Source: Jutongia hominis
GTDB taxonomy: Bacteria; Bacillota; Clostridia; Lachnospirales; Lachnospiraceae
Direction of reading: 5' to 3'
Length of the DNA: 64,000 bases
NCBI RefSeq assembly: GCF_014384965.1
Contig: NZ_JACRSW010000030.1
Location: 1 to 64,000, forward strand
Under the pieces are notes generated by a model, which saw only the letters and a list, made by a program, of their open reading frames with translations, was not told where the DNA came from and did not search any database. Every line of letters begins with the position of its first letter. Position 1 is the stretch's first letter. Positions 1 through 7,248 of the stretch are shown here, piece by piece. Made by a program: the position numbers and the translations under genes.

Positions 1-91
1 CATTTGTTTGTTGTTCATTTTTTGAAGCAGACGCTCCACATCCTGTTAGAAACAACCCCGCTAACAAACATGTCATTAAAATTTTTCTCAT
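1..91 (-). CDS. Lipoprotein, N-terminal fragment (runs off the window)
   Basis: Only the first 30 codons are present. The start ATG at 91-89 is preceded by GGAAAGG at 101-107, with 9 bases between its AGG and the ATG; an in-frame ATG at 97-95 lies too close to that site. The peptide begins MRKILMTCLLAGLFLTGCGA, a short basic start, a hydrophobic stretch and a lipobox LTGC, so the mature protein should be a lipid-anchored extracytoplasmic lipoprotein starting at Cys17. A TATAAT-like box lies at 113-118. Nothing can be said about function. Confidence 0.7.
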   Translation of the reverse strand, partial: MRKILMTCLLAGLFLTGCGASASKNEQQTN

Positions 92-173
92 GATCATTTT
101 CCTTTCCATCATTATATAATTTTTTTGTCAATAAAGTAAGCATATGTTAATTGTCTATTCTCATATTGCTATA

Positions 174-1265
174 TTATTTAAATATATTTATAAATGTTGT
201 TGTACCAACTGCCACTTCTGAATTGTAATAAGCCACACCTTTTTTGCGGTCATAATAATACCTTAGAATTTTAACCCAATCATATCCGTTCTCCTTTGCT
301 AATTTTTGTGCACCTGTTTGTGATAAAACACCTCCATTTTTTACAGCATAAGAATTATATGACTTACTATGAACATGAAAACCTGGGAAAACTCTATCCT
401 TTGAATCCAACCAAATTACATTCCATACAGCATCTACAGCATCATTACAGATTGGAATATTTTCTTTCTTTGTATTGTAAACCTGATCTGCTTCTGTAGC
501 CTTTACGTCGTATCCTTGACCTGCATATTTATGCTTTTTAACACGAACAATACCATAATTTTTTATTGCAACAGCACATGCTTTTAATGCTTCGAAATTC
601 CATGAAGAATAACCAACCTCGCATCTTTCTACAACCTTAACGTATTTATTGAAATCAACCTTATGAATTTGATTATTATAATACACCCGTATTGTATCAG
701 GATTTTTATTAACATTCGCTACTGGTGTATCATATGAAACAGTAGCAATTGCTGATGCTTCCTTAGAATCGTCTTCTTCAAAGTTCCAGCATCCCACTAT
801 TTTATTACTTGAATCAAACAAAAAATAACATACATTATCACCTGCCACAAAACAATCTTTTCCTGTATAAACTTTCATTTCAACAGTTACTTTATAAATA
901 CTAGTCACTCGACTTTCATATGTGTCTAATTCAAATTTTTTAGTATCACTTTCTCTACATATAGATTTCACCTTTGCTGATTTTATATCAAATATACCAA
1001 CATGATTTTTCCGATTTTCCAAATTTTCATATATACAATTTGTTTCTTCATAATAACTTTGACAAAACAAATTATATAAACCAGAATAATCTTTTGTATT
1101 AATACAATTATAGTACTCTCTAATATATTGATCACAACTCTTAGCAAATGCAAACTTCACATTAATTAAATTAGACAACATTACACCCATAGCTAATAAA
1201 ACAATAAATACTTTTTTCATTAACACCTTAATACTTATGCCTTTTAATTCAACCATTCTTACCAT
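174..1265 (-). CDS. Secreted SpoIID/LytB-domain protein
   Basis: The 363-aa product has a hydrophobic signal segment (about residues 18-41). The N-terminal half (about 45-180) resembles small secreted ligand-binding or NTF2-like domains but is not recognised. The C-terminal half (about 195-345) matches the SpoIID/LytB fold: a V-x-F-x-x-Y-V segment, EALKACAVAIKNY, a D-Q-V-Y turn, and a late G-G-V-L-S-Q-x-G-A followed by I-L-R-Y-Y-Y. In the family this domain cuts or activates cutting of peptidoglycan glycan strands. The usual catalytic Glu region reads RCEVGYSSW, so Glu appears kept. The annotated ATG has a good site (AGGTG, 7 bases upstream). A second ATG at codon 16 (1220) gives a more typical signal peptide and has AGGTG 3 bases upstream. 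It stands alone on the minus strand, downstream of the carrier-protein gene, and not beside sporulation genes. Confidence 0.7.
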   Translation of the reverse strand: MVRMVELKGISIKVLMKKVFIVLLAMGVMLSNLINVKFAFAKSCDQYIREYYNCINTKDYSGLYNLFCQSYYEETNCIYENLENRKNHVGIFDIKSAKVKSICRESDTKKFELDTYESRVTSIYKVTVEMKVYTGKDCFVAGDNVCYFLFDSSNKIVGCWNFEEDDSKEASAIATVSYDTPVANVNKNPDTIRVYYNNQIHKVDFNKYVKVVERCEVGYSSWNFEALKACAVAIKNYGIVRVKKHKYAGQGYDVKATEADQVYNTKKENIPICNDAVDAVWNVIWLDSKDRVFPGFHVHSKSYNSYAVKNGGVLSQTGAQKLAKENGYDWVKILRYYYDRKKGVAYYNSEVAVGTTTFINIFK

Positions 1266-1447
1266 AAATTAACACCTTTTCCTTTCAATTTGAAATTTTT
1301 AACCCAATATTAATAATCAGTACTCTTTCTTCTTTTTCCTACTATCCTCCTCTTATCATTTGCATATTTCCCCCTCTCTTTTTGGTATTTACTTCATCCA
1401 TCTAAACGTTAAAAACACATATTCTAATGAGTATTTTAACTTACTTT

Positions 1448-1705
1448 CTACTCATGAATCTCCATCAGCTCAGCAATTCCATCGCACAACATGGAACATT
1501 CATTGAATTTTTCTTCAAAATCTTCCAGATCCATAAAATCTACTCCGAAAACACGCTCTATTTCTGACAACATATCCATTACATTCAATGAATCAAAATT
1601 ACAATCTTCGATCAGCTTAGTATCCTGTTCTATTGCAATCGTATCATCCCCTGTAATCTCCCATATTATCTGCTGAAGTTTTCTCCATATTTCCTTTTTA
1701 TCCAT
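1448..1705 (-). CDS. Acyl/peptidyl carrier protein
   Basis: This 85-aa acidic protein has the four-helix carrier-protein layout. The phosphopantetheine attachment motif F-D-S-L is at residues 37-40, with Ser39 as the expected modification site, followed by the recognition-helix pattern NVMDMLSEIERVFGVDF. Family knowledge: a phosphopantetheinyl transferase arms the Ser and an adenylating enzyme loads a carboxylic acid as thioester. The next gene upstream in the same direction encodes a stand-alone PaaK-like adenylating enzyme (gap about 94 bp), so the two probably work as a loading pair. No fatty-acid synthesis genes lie nearby, so this is unlikely to be the housekeeping AcpP. Confidence 0.85.
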   Translation of the reverse strand: MDKKEIWRKLQQIIWEITGDDTIAIEQDTKLIEDCNFDSLNVMDMLSEIERVFGVDFMDLEDFEEKFNECSMLCDGIAELMEIHE

Positions 1706-1799
1706 AATGTAAACTGCTCCTCTTTATTTCTTTTGTATATTTTTCTCATAAATAACTCATCTGACCAGTGCAATAAAAATGAAACCTATTATAAATAGT

Positions 1800-3008
1800 T
1801 TATTGTACTATATCATTGATAAAAAATTTTAACTTTCCTGTTTGCAAATCAGGTAATATATAATCATAAAATTGAAAATAAAATTTGCTACCTGATAGAC
1901 TGGTTTCTGCTGCATAATGACAAAAACAATCCTGAACAACTTCTTTTTCCATATTCGTTGCAAGATATACCGCAAATACTTTTTCCTCTTTTTGTTCTAC
2001 CCGGTATTGATATATCCGTCCATCAAGACTCCATTCCATTGCCTGAAATATTCTTTTGAAAATATCTGCTGATACCCATTCATCATTGATTTTTACCAGA
2101 TCGTTCTGTCTTGCGGCAAAAAGTTCTAATACCTTTCCTTTATAGGAACATTTACAGCCTTCTTTGCATATCTTCCCAATGTCACCGGTATTATACTTTA
2201 CAAATGGCATGACTTTGTTATTTTTCCCGGTAACAATGATATTTCCATAATCAGAATCTTCCTTTATCATTCCCTGATTAATAATGTCCACATGTACATT
2301 TTGATCCATGATATGCAACTTACCATGGGGACATTGGTATGCGATCGTTCCTACTTCATTACATCCATACTGACTTGCTACAACCGCATTAAATGCGACA
2401 CTAATAAAATTCTTTTGCTCTTTCGTAAACATCTCTCCTGATAATTCAATGTATTGAACAGATGTGATCGTTTCTAATCCTTCTTCCAGCATATATCTTG
2501 CCAATACCATTGCAACACTTGGCTGTAACAGTAACCATACCGGTTGAAATTCTTTCATCTTATCATATATAAATTGTAAATTTTCCGGCTCCAGAATCCC
2601 TTTTGAAAAACCTAATGAATTTTTAAAATATTCGTATGGTTCATCCCCTTTGCAATCTCGAAATGTATAAAAATAGCAAAGTCTTGCTGTTGAATCAATT
2701 CCATAAAACTTTTTTCTGTATAACCATAAAGATAATAATGCTCTGATCTGCTCTTTATGCGTCGTGTAGACTTCCATACATTCTCCGGTTGAACCGGATG
2801 TATAATCTGTTATAATGTCATCTCTGCCGAACTTAGCATAATACTCTGCCGAAACCGCCTGAATTCCGGCATGAACAAGTTCCTTCTTCGAAACAATTGG
2901 CAATTCATCCCATGTCCATTCATTTCCTTCTTCCATAATATCTTTCCATTTTTCTTTATAAAACTCCGTATTTTCATATGCATATGTTGCTATTTCTTCT
3001 TTTTCCAT
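1800..3008 (-). CDS. Stand-alone adenylate-forming enzyme, phenylacetate-CoA ligase (PaaK/CapK) family
   Basis: The 402-aa product has the AMP-binding core motifs: YTSGSTGE at 69-76 (P-loop), SQYGCNEVGT at 212-221, YNTGD at 272-276, RQNDLVKI at 300-307 and a C-terminal TGK whose Lys392 fits the catalytic A10 lysine. A cysteine set (C226 in CPHG, then C281, C285 and C287) is typical of the PaaK/CapK branch and may bind zinc. Such enzymes activate a carboxylate as acyl-AMP and pass it to CoA or a carrier protein. The neighbouring carrier protein is the likely acceptor. Length is slightly short for PaaK (about 430). The substrate cannot be read from the sequence. Confidence 0.8.
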   Translation of the reverse strand: MEKEEIATYAYENTEFYKEKWKDIMEEGNEWTWDELPIVSKKELVHAGIQAVSAEYYAKFGRDDIITDYTSGSTGECMEVYTTHKEQIRALLSLWLYRKKFYGIDSTARLCYFYTFRDCKGDEPYEYFKNSLGFSKGILEPENLQFIYDKMKEFQPVWLLLQPSVAMVLARYMLEEGLETITSVQYIELSGEMFTKEQKNFISVAFNAVVASQYGCNEVGTIAYQCPHGKLHIMDQNVHVDIINQGMIKEDSDYGNIIVTGKNNKVMPFVKYNTGDIGKICKEGCKCSYKGKVLELFAARQNDLVKINDEWVSADIFKRIFQAMEWSLDGRIYQYRVEQKEEKVFAVYLATNMEKEVVQDCFCHYAAETSLSGSKFYFQFYDYILPDLQTGKLKFFINDIVQ

Positions 3009-3063
3009 GCTTCTTCTCCCCTATTTTCTATCACCTTTTACAAAATAAAACGTTTTTATCCTA

Positions 3064-3100
3064 CCAGCCAAAAGCTAATTTTCTAAGGTCTTTTGGCTGG
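3064..3100 (-). terminator. Perfect 11-bp stem hairpin, possible terminator or attenuator
   Basis: CCAGCCAAAAG at 3064-3074 pairs perfectly with CTTTTGGCTGG at 3090-3100 across a 15-nt loop. It lies between the membrane-protein gene and the adenylating-enzyme gene, both leftward. Downstream on the minus strand there is no clean T run (TAGGATAAAAACGTTTT), so attenuation or processing is as likely as full termination. Confidence 0.5.
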
Positions 3101-3167
3101 CATTGTGTTTTATTGCAAAATAACCTCCTATATTCTGCGTCTTTTCACGACAAGAAACGTAGAATTA

Positions 3168-3932
3168 TCAGTCATTCGCAGTATCATATCTTTCTTTTGC
3201 TTTTACCCACGGAGTCTCAGTATCATCCGCAGTATCTAGCGTACATAACAAACTAACAAAACAACTTGCTTTTCCCATTAATAGTTCTGAATTATCAACT
3301 ATGTTTGCATTTTCCGATGTTTTTTTTATGATCATTTGTCTTTGTTTCTTTGTAAAATGATCATATGATTTAGGACTCAACAGCATATCTGCATCCAGAC
3401 ACTGCCTGTATAAACAGTATTCCACTTTTTCTTCTTTCTCGTTCTTATTCTGTGGCATTTCCGAATTGATATAATCTTGATAGCACACATTCCATACATC
3501 TTTTCGATGGATCAATGCCTCCATACCATTAAATGCCTTAAATTTACCATCTTCCCATGTCTGATATGGTTTTTCAAACTGATTATAAAATGCTATTGCT
3601 AATGGATGTCTTGCACAGGCATCTAACAACTGCTCTGTTGTCATAGCTTTGATCAACTCTTCCGGTATCTGCGTTTCTTTTCCTGTCTGTTCATCCCAAG
3701 ACATCTTATCCCATTCTCCGGTCTTTTTCTTTTCGGATATTTTAAAATAAAACTCACCATTTTTATCAAACCAGTCCGGGTACTTTTGTACCAGTTCTTT
3801 GTGCTCCTTGGCAAATGTTCCCCATAAGCTTTCACTTCCCTGCACCTGTTGGTATATAAGCACACCTGCACCTACTCCAACTAATAAAACGGCTACACAT
3901 ATAGCCAGAATACATTTTTTGGCCTTTCGCAT
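3168..3932 (-). CDS. Membrane-anchored extracytoplasmic protein of unknown function
   Basis: The start is taken at 3932, because GGAGAAGCTTAT precedes that ATG; the longer reading frame from 4001 lacks such a site. The 254-aa product begins MRKAKKCILAICVAVLLVGV, a single membrane anchor or uncleaved signal (residues 7-28), followed by a hydrophilic domain. Residues 91-155 (starting EELIKAMTTEQLLDACARHP and ending with a W-N-V-C-Y-Q-D-Y run) resemble a segment I associate with secreted Firmicutes proteins of unknown function; no domain name is claimed. It sits between the LytTR regulator and the adenylating enzyme in a leftward series beside agr, so quorum control is possible but inferred only from position. 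Confidence 0.6.
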   Translation of the reverse strand: MRKAKKCILAICVAVLLVGVGAGVLIYQQVQGSESLWGTFAKEHKELVQKYPDWFDKNGEFYFKISEKKKTGEWDKMSWDEQTGKETQIPEELIKAMTTEQLLDACARHPLAIAFYNQFEKPYQTWEDGKFKAFNGMEALIHRKDVWNVCYQDYINSEMPQNKNEKEEKVEYCLYRQCLDADMLLSPKSYDHFTKKQRQMIIKKTSENANIVDNSELLMGKASCFVSLLCTLDTADDTETPWVKAKERYDTAND

Positions 3933-4173
3933 ATAAGCTTCTCCTTTCTTGATCGTACTTTGTTGTTTTCCATATAATATCTTCTTTTTTCTTAGCTTCA
4001 TATAACCCCTGTTTCTTTATTTCAACCTCTGCATATCACCCCCCGCTTTTATAAATATTATTTTATAGTTTTATAAATTAAAATCTCATTTTCACCATAC
4101 ACATTTTATAGATGTAATTCAACATTCTGGCAGAATTAACGATTTTTTGGCAGAAATAGCATCTTTTTTACTT

Positions 4174-4509
4174 TTATTTACATATTTTGTGGTTATATTC
4201 CGTATATTTTTGCTGTACTACATTATACTTTGCCTGTGAAACAGAAAGAATATTTCCTGTAGTCAGATTTACCCCATATCTTCTGATTGCTTTAACATAC
4301 GTTGCATTTACCAGATAACTTTTATGTATCCGCCATATATCCGATACTGTAATCTGTTTTTCTAAACCATCCAATGTGATACGCAAAGAATATTTCTGTA
4401 GTGCATCATTCTCTAACACCCATATACCGACATAATGCAATTCACTCTCTGCATAGACAAAATTATCCTTGGTCAGGTTCACATCCCCTTCTCTACATAT
4501 CAATTTCAT
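4174..4509 (-). CDS. Stand-alone LytTR DNA-binding protein
   Basis: The 111-aa protein is essentially one LytTR domain: FVYAESELHYV near residues 17-27, the IWRIHKSYLVNATYV core near 58-72, then VNLTTGNILSVSQAKY. There is no receiver domain and no membrane segment, so it is not a two-component regulator by itself. LytTR domains bind pairs of 9-bp direct repeats about two helical turns apart. Candidate sites of that spacing occur three times in the adjacent agr promoters. It is encoded downstream of agrD on the same strand, 202 bp away. It may compete with or complement the AgrA-like response regulator encoded about 3 kb away. Confidence 0.85.
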   Translation of the reverse strand: MKLICREGDVNLTKDNFVYAESELHYVGIWVLENDALQKYSLRITLDGLEKQITVSDIWRIHKSYLVNATYVKAIRRYGVNLTTGNILSVSQAKYNVVQQKYTEYNHKICK

Positions 4510-4620
4510 CTTTTTGCACCTTCTCTTTTTATAACGTTATAATTCAAAAACCCGTCTCTTCTTGACAAAGTCTATATTCTTCCCTGTAAATATGACATTT
4601 TAAATCATTGTCTTAATATA

Positions 4621-4654
4621 CCAACTCAAAACTTCTCCCCAAATCTTGAGTTGG
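4621..4654 (-). terminator. 9-bp stem hairpin downstream of agrD
   Basis: CCAACTCAA at 4621-4629 pairs perfectly with TTGAGTTGG at 4646-4654 across a 16-nt loop. It lies between agrD and the LytTR gene. On the minus strand it is followed by TATATTAAG and not by a T run, so it may be a weak terminator, an mRNA-stabilising hairpin or an attenuator. Confidence 0.4.
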
Positions 4655-4711
4655 AACCCATTTATTATTCTCATTCTTTCATTCTCTTGTTTTCATAGAA
4701 AACGCTGCATA

Positions 4712-4870
4712 TTAATTCTTTTCTTTTTTCACTTTTGTATCCATCATACTTTTCAGTTTCTCTGGAACATCCGGTTCATATGCAAAACCTAAACATGCTG
4801 CATTAGCTTTCTTTTTTGCAATATATGAAATTGCTTTTAAAGCTACAGAAGTCTTTTTTTCTGATACCAT
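4712..4870 (-). CDS. agrD: AgrD-like cyclic (thio)lactone autoinducer prepeptide
   Basis: The start is set at 4870, where GGAGG precedes ATG by 8 bases; the longer frame from 4924 has no such site. The 52-aa product has the AgrD plan: an amphipathic Lys-rich leader (KKTSVALKAISYIAKKKANA), a core ACLGFA with the only cysteine, then an acidic tail YEPDVPEKLK. By family rules AgrB cuts after the core and joins its C-terminal carboxyl to the Cys thiol, so the signal is probably a five-residue ring CLGFA with a short exocyclic N-terminus. This ring boundary is inference. Unlike the classical agrBDCA order, agrD here is on the opposite strand from agrB, separated by a 274-bp intergenic region with repeats. 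Confidence 0.85.
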   Translation of the reverse strand: MVSEKKTSVALKAISYIAKKKANAACLGFAYEPDVPEKLKSMMDTKVKKEKN

Positions 4871-4903
4871 ACCAGTCTCCTCCTTTCTTTGTGTAATACC
4901 TTC

Positions 4904-4931
4904 AATATAATATATACATTGCAATTTTCAA
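4904..4931 (-). promoter_or_regulatory. Predicted promoter of agrD
   Basis: On the minus strand TTGAAA (4931-4926) and TATATT (4909-4904) are separated by 16 bp, 34 bp before the agrD start codon. The nearest 34-bp repeat (4940-4973) ends 8 bp upstream of the -35, in the opposite orientation to that seen at the two rightward promoters. Confidence 0.55.
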
Positions 4932-4939
4932 TCCCTTAT

Positions 4940-4973
4940 GGCACGAACAGCAATCTAAACAACGCAAACAACA
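4940..4973 (+). promoter_or_regulatory. LytTR-type operator repeat R1 (agrD side)
   Basis: First of three 34-bp repeats beginning GGCA and ending CAAACAACA. It matches R2 at 29 of 34 positions and R3 at 27 of 34 by hand alignment. The AACAGC near its left and AACAAC near its right are 21 nt apart, two helical turns, as expected for a LytTR dimer site. Confidence 0.65.
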
Positions 4974-5038
4974 TTTGAATATCCTTTTTAATACAAGTTT
5001 GTCTTAAAAAAGATAACTCAAGGCAAACATATATTTTC

Positions 5039-5072
5039 GGCATAAACAGCACTTTAAACAACACAAACAACA
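5039..5072 (+). promoter_or_regulatory. LytTR-type operator repeat R2 (agrB promoter)
   Basis: Second 34-bp repeat, 99 bp from R1 in the same orientation. It ends 10 bp upstream of the predicted -35 of agrB, a position suited to an activator that touches RNA polymerase. Confidence 0.65.
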
Positions 5073-5082
5073 ATCCGGCTTC

Positions 5083-5111
5083 TTGAAAATAGTCCTTTTC
5101 ACTGCTAACAT
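5083..5111 (+). promoter_or_regulatory. Predicted promoter of agrB
   Basis: TTGAAA (5083-5088) and TAACAT (5106-5111) with a 17-bp spacer. The -10 is poor (4 of 6), which fits an activator-dependent promoter. R2 lies 10 bp upstream. The agrB site AAAGGAAA follows, just before ATG 5145. Confidence 0.5.
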
Positions 5112-5144
5112 TAAGGTATAACTATCTACCAGAAAGGAAACATT

Positions 5145-5735
5145 ATGTTACACGAGATTGCATCAAAAATCACAGAACAACTGGTCAAAAATAATACAGA
5201 CGACCAAAATATGATTGATATTTACATATATGGAACAGAATGTATTTTAAATTCATCTATAACAATTTTTTTCATTATTATCGCTTCTTTTTTCATGCAT
5301 CAGTTTCCACAAATCTTAATCTGGCTTGGCGCATTTGTATTGCTTAGAAATCATTTCGGTGGCTATCATGCTCCAAATCATTTTCTATGTATTACTATAT
5401 CCTCTTTACTTGGGATTACCGCTATGCTTTTTCATCATTTTCCCATTTATTCGGATCCTCTGTTTGTTCTTATTTTATATATTATTTCCGTTTTATATAC
5501 AGTATTTCTTGTTCCTGTAAACAACCCTAAAAAGCATCTGTCTGATCACCGCAAACATATCGAAAAATTGAAAAGTATCATAATACTTCTTATAGAATTT
5601 ACCATTTGTTTTTTTCTTGCAACGTCCTGGACATCTTATATAACAATATCAACATTAGACACAATTCTGCTTTCCTTTATAAGTATTTTGTCAGATCATA
5701 CTCACTCATTTTCTCAATCCACAAGGCACGAGTAG
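5145..5735 (+). CDS. agrB: AgrB-like autoinducer-processing membrane protease
   Basis: The 196-aa product has the AgrB family layout: a short cytoplasmic start, several membrane segments (about 38-70, 83-130 and 143-190) and the catalytic motif RNHFGGYHA. His75 is followed seven residues later by Cys82, the same spacing as the His/Cys pair of staphylococcal AgrB. The enzyme cuts AgrD C-terminally and cyclises the core peptide at the membrane. Start chosen at 5145 with AAAGGAAA upstream. It is transcribed away from its presumed substrate gene agrD. A third operator repeat overlaps its stop codon. Confidence 0.9.
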   Translation: MLHEIASKITEQLVKNNTDDQNMIDIYIYGTECILNSSITIFFIIIASFFMHQFPQILIWLGAFVLLRNHFGGYHAPNHFLCITISSLLGITAMLFHHFPIYSDPLFVLILYIISVLYTVFLVPVNNPKKHLSDHRKHIEKLKSIIILLIEFTICFFLATSWTSYITISTLDTILLSFISILSDHTHSFSQSTRHE

Positions 5736-5759
5736 CATTCTAAACGTCCCAAACGACAT
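5726..5759 (+). promoter_or_regulatory. LytTR-type operator repeat R3 (kinase promoter)
   Basis: Third 34-bp repeat, overlapping the end of agrB. It ends 10 bp upstream of the predicted -35 of the kinase gene, exactly the same distance as R2 from the agrB -35. Confidence 0.6.
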
Positions 5760-5769
5760 ACGACACTTC

Positions 5770-5798
5770 TTGCTTCTGTTATTTTGAAATGATACTAT
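5770..5798 (+). promoter_or_regulatory. Predicted promoter of the kinase - response regulator pair
   Basis: TTGCTT (5770-5775) and TACTAT (5793-5798) with a 17-bp spacer, 37 bp before the start codon. Geometry relative to R3 copies that of the agrB promoter relative to R2. Confidence 0.5.
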
Positions 5799-5835
5799 GG
5801 ATTAGGATGAGATTTTTATACATGGAGGATTTGAA

Positions 5836-7221
5836 ATGCTTTATCTGTTTTTACAGCTCTGGGAAATTATGATCAATGGGATAGAAGCTTTTTTATACTA
5901 TCTGCTGGTCAAAAAGAAAATGAAAGCAAAAGAAATGCCATACCGCTCGCAGAAAATAACATTATTTTTATGCTGTCAGGTGGCATTATTATATGTGTTT
6001 AATCATTTTGGTGTCTCAACTTTAATAACGATCGGTTTTTTTGATATTGTGCGTTTTCTTTTTACAATTTATTTCTTTTATGCACCGTTATTTCCATGTT
6101 TGTTTTGGATCATTATCTACACGATACTTTGTATGCTTGCTGATATGATGACCATTTTGCTTCCTACTGTTTTAGCAAATGTAAATGTGAATACGATATT
6201 ACTGGGCGGAGCTTTTCGTATACCGATCACTTTTACCTATATCAGTCTGCTGTCGCTCTTTATCTTTTTGATAATACTGCTGACGGATAAGCAATTATTT
6301 TTCACTCTGCGTCAAAAAATTGCTTTCTCTTTTCTGTCTTTGACAAGTATGATCGTTGCACAATATATTTTTGCAATCACTTTAAAAACAACGACAAAAA
6401 CAGTTACCCGCGAAATAGCAAACAGCCTTGGAATCATCTGCTTCCTCTTTGTGATTCTTTTTGTATCGCTTTTAGTCTTTGTTTATCAGCTTGGTGTGGC
6501 AAAGCAAAAAAACATAACCTATCTGGAAGAGAAAGCACAGTTTGAATTAGAGCAGGCACAGTTTAATAACATTTTAGAAATGACACATGATCTGCGCACA
6601 TTAAAGCACGATATGAATCTGTATCTTGATACGATTGAAATTCTCGCTTCTCAAAACAAAAACGATAAGCTGTTAGAATACATTGCCGATTACCGCAAAC
6701 ACATTGATAACATTCATCATTTTTTAAGCACCGGAAATACGGCTATTGATTGCATTGTTTCAACAAAGCTTTCTGCCGCTAAGCAAAAAGGGATTCAGGT
6801 TTCTTATTCTATCTTATTGCCTCAGAAAATCCCTCTTGATGATATCAGCCTGTGTTCTCTGATCGGAAATCTTTTTAATAATGCGATCGAAGCATGCGAA
6901 AAGATCTCCCCGGACAAAAAAGACCGGTGCTGGATCAATTTCACGATACAGCCTTATCAAAACATGTTTGGCATTTACATGGAAAATGGCAGTAACGGAG
7001 AGTATCTGTTTGACAAAAATGGTATGCTGCTCTCAACAAAATCCGATACAGCCAAAAAACGCCTGTCTCATGGAATCGGACTAAAAAGAATACAGGAACT
7101 TGCAGAACAGGCAGACGGCCTGATTGATATTAATCCGGGCAAGGAGGATTTTAAGCTGCATATTATGATTCCTTTGCTTGAGAAAGATCCTGACAAGGAT
7201 CCTGACGGATCAACAAACTGA
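5836..7221 (+). CDS. AgrC-like GHKL sensor histidine kinase
   Basis: The 461-aa product has a six-pass-like membrane sensor (about residues 1-220) and a cytoplasmic GHKL kinase. Phospho-acceptor region HDLRTLKHDMNLYL (His258 in KHDMN, as in AgrC-type kinases), N-box SLIGNLFNNAIEAC (341-354) and G-box SHGIGLKRIQ (411-420) are all intact. By family it senses the cyclic peptide made by AgrB from AgrD and phosphorylates the response regulator encoded 27 bp downstream. The start is preceded by GGAGG at 5822-5826 (ATG 5836). Confidence 0.88.
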   Translation: MLYLFLQLWEIMINGIEAFLYYLLVKKKMKAKEMPYRSQKITLFLCCQVALLYVFNHFGVSTLITIGFFDIVRFLFTIYFFYAPLFPCLFWIIIYTILCMLADMMTILLPTVLANVNVNTILLGGAFRIPITFTYISLLSLFIFLIILLTDKQLFFTLRQKIAFSFLSLTSMIVAQYIFAITLKTTTKTVTREIANSLGIICFLFVILFVSLLVFVYQLGVAKQKNITYLEEKAQFELEQAQFNNILEMTHDLRTLKHDMNLYLDTIEILASQNKNDKLLEYIADYRKHIDNIHHFLSTGNTAIDCIVSTKLSAAKQKGIQVSYSILLPQKIPLDDISLCSLIGNLFNNAIEACEKISPDKKDRCWINFTIQPYQNMFGIYMENGSNGEYLFDKNGMLLSTKSDTAKKRLSHGIGLKRIQELAEQADGLIDINPGKEDFKLHIMIPLLEKDPDKDPDGSTN

Positions 7222-7248
7222 TGATATGAAACAGGGGAGGTATTTATC

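Noticed and set aside
1396..1420. Fourth LytTR operator upstream of the SpoIID-like gene
   Set aside because: Only TCTAAACGT plus a short A-rich part matches R3; the rest of the 34-bp pattern is missing, so it is kept only as a remark.
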